NCBI RefSeq assembly: GCF_014352935.1
Contig: NZ_CP060694.1
Coordinates: 1,426,001 to 1,490,000 of the forward strand
Source of the DNA: Aliarcobacter cryaerophilus
GTDB taxonomy: Bacteria; Campylobacterota; Campylobacteria; Campylobacterales; Arcobacteraceae
Reading direction: 5' to 3'
DNA length: 64,000 bases
Shown here: piece after piece, positions 63,942 to 64,000 of the stretch
Numbering within the stretch: position 1 is the stretch's first letter
Layout of the letters: the number at the start of each line of letters is the position of its first letter
Notes under the pieces: generated by a model
The model's input: only the letters and a program-made list of their open reading frames with translations
The model's database searches: none
Told to the model about the DNA's origin: nothing
Translations under genes and position numbers: made by a program

Positions 63942-64000
63942 TTAAAATACCATCTCATATAATCTTTTTAATTCACTATTAAAAATATCTAAACTAATAT
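63942..64000 (-). CDS. Possible C-terminal end of an unknown gene cut by the window edge
   Basis: The minus strand keeps one frame open to the edge and ends ISLDIFNSELKRLYEMVF then TAA (63944-63942), 5 bases before the haem-binding gene start. Only 19 residues are visible, so it may be chance; the spacing argues for the last gene of an operon. Confidence 0.35.
   Translation of the reverse strand, partial: ISLDIFNSELKRLYEMVF

Overview
The window is AT-rich chromosomal DNA (by eye under 30% G+C) from a member of the Campylobacterota, most likely Arcobacteraceae (Arcobacter/Aliarcobacter-like). This rests on gene content: small c553-type cytochrome, CcoI/CcoS for cbb3 oxidase, HP0086-type malate:quinone oxidoreductase, the aroQ / aminofutalosine-deaminase-like / SppA cluster next to pepP and folK, an OmpA with a calcium-type linker, and a MutS7-type MutS with an HNH tail. 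No rRNA, plasmid or prophage region is present. TTG and GTG starts with good Shine-Dalgarno sequences are common.

Layout. 1-5.4 kb: end of a cold-shock gene, a PPP-type phosphatase, then a three-gene minus-strand operon (TusA-like/diiron protein, acyl-CoA-dehydrogenase-like flavoprotein without its catalytic glutamate, cytoplasmic PhnD-like binding protein) with a candidate LysR-type operator upstream. 5.5-5.9 kb: decayed ends of a ParA-like ATPase and a tyrosine recombinase, probably the scar of a lost mobile element. 6-20 kb: housekeeping genes (cytochrome c, ccoS, ccoI, a c-di-GMP response regulator, gmk, lolD-like, tsf, rpsB, murE, nifU-like, ileS). 20-23 kb: mqo, pncC/cinA C-terminal gene and a tandemly duplicated Lys-Glu-Val-Asp tRNA block behind a perfect-consensus promoter.

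22.9-41 kb is a large acetate/monocarboxylate region: a two-component system, a DUF4212/SSS symporter pair, two DUF485/ActP symporter pairs, two copies of a regulatory couple (cNMP-binding/CBS/DUF294 nucleotidyltransferase plus DEDDh exonuclease), a CDF-like transporter, and ackA - pta - ackA. I infer that it couples uptake of acetate or similar acids to acetyl-P/acetyl-CoA interconversion; the nucleotidyltransferase/exonuclease couple looks like a regulatory device of unknown chemistry that travels with the symporters.

41-50 kb: SppA, aminofutalosine-deaminase-like enzyme, aroQ, pepP, folK and two adjacent mnmA genes. The first mnmA is of the E. coli type; the second, which looks like the native epsilonproteobacterial type, is cut by an IS21-family element with a 5-bp target duplication and is otherwise intact. 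50-64 kb: a porin with a Fur-box-like site, prs, ompA, lepA, comF-like gene, hisH, hisA, a c-type-heme diguanylate cyclase, a transglutaminase-like membrane protein, marC, mutS7-HNH, and a haem-binding-domain protein.

The best candidates for something undescribed are the flavoprotein/diiron/PhnD operon, the duplicated symporter-nucleotidyltransferase-exonuclease modules, and stems flanking both tRNA-Glu copies whose two arms have changed together.
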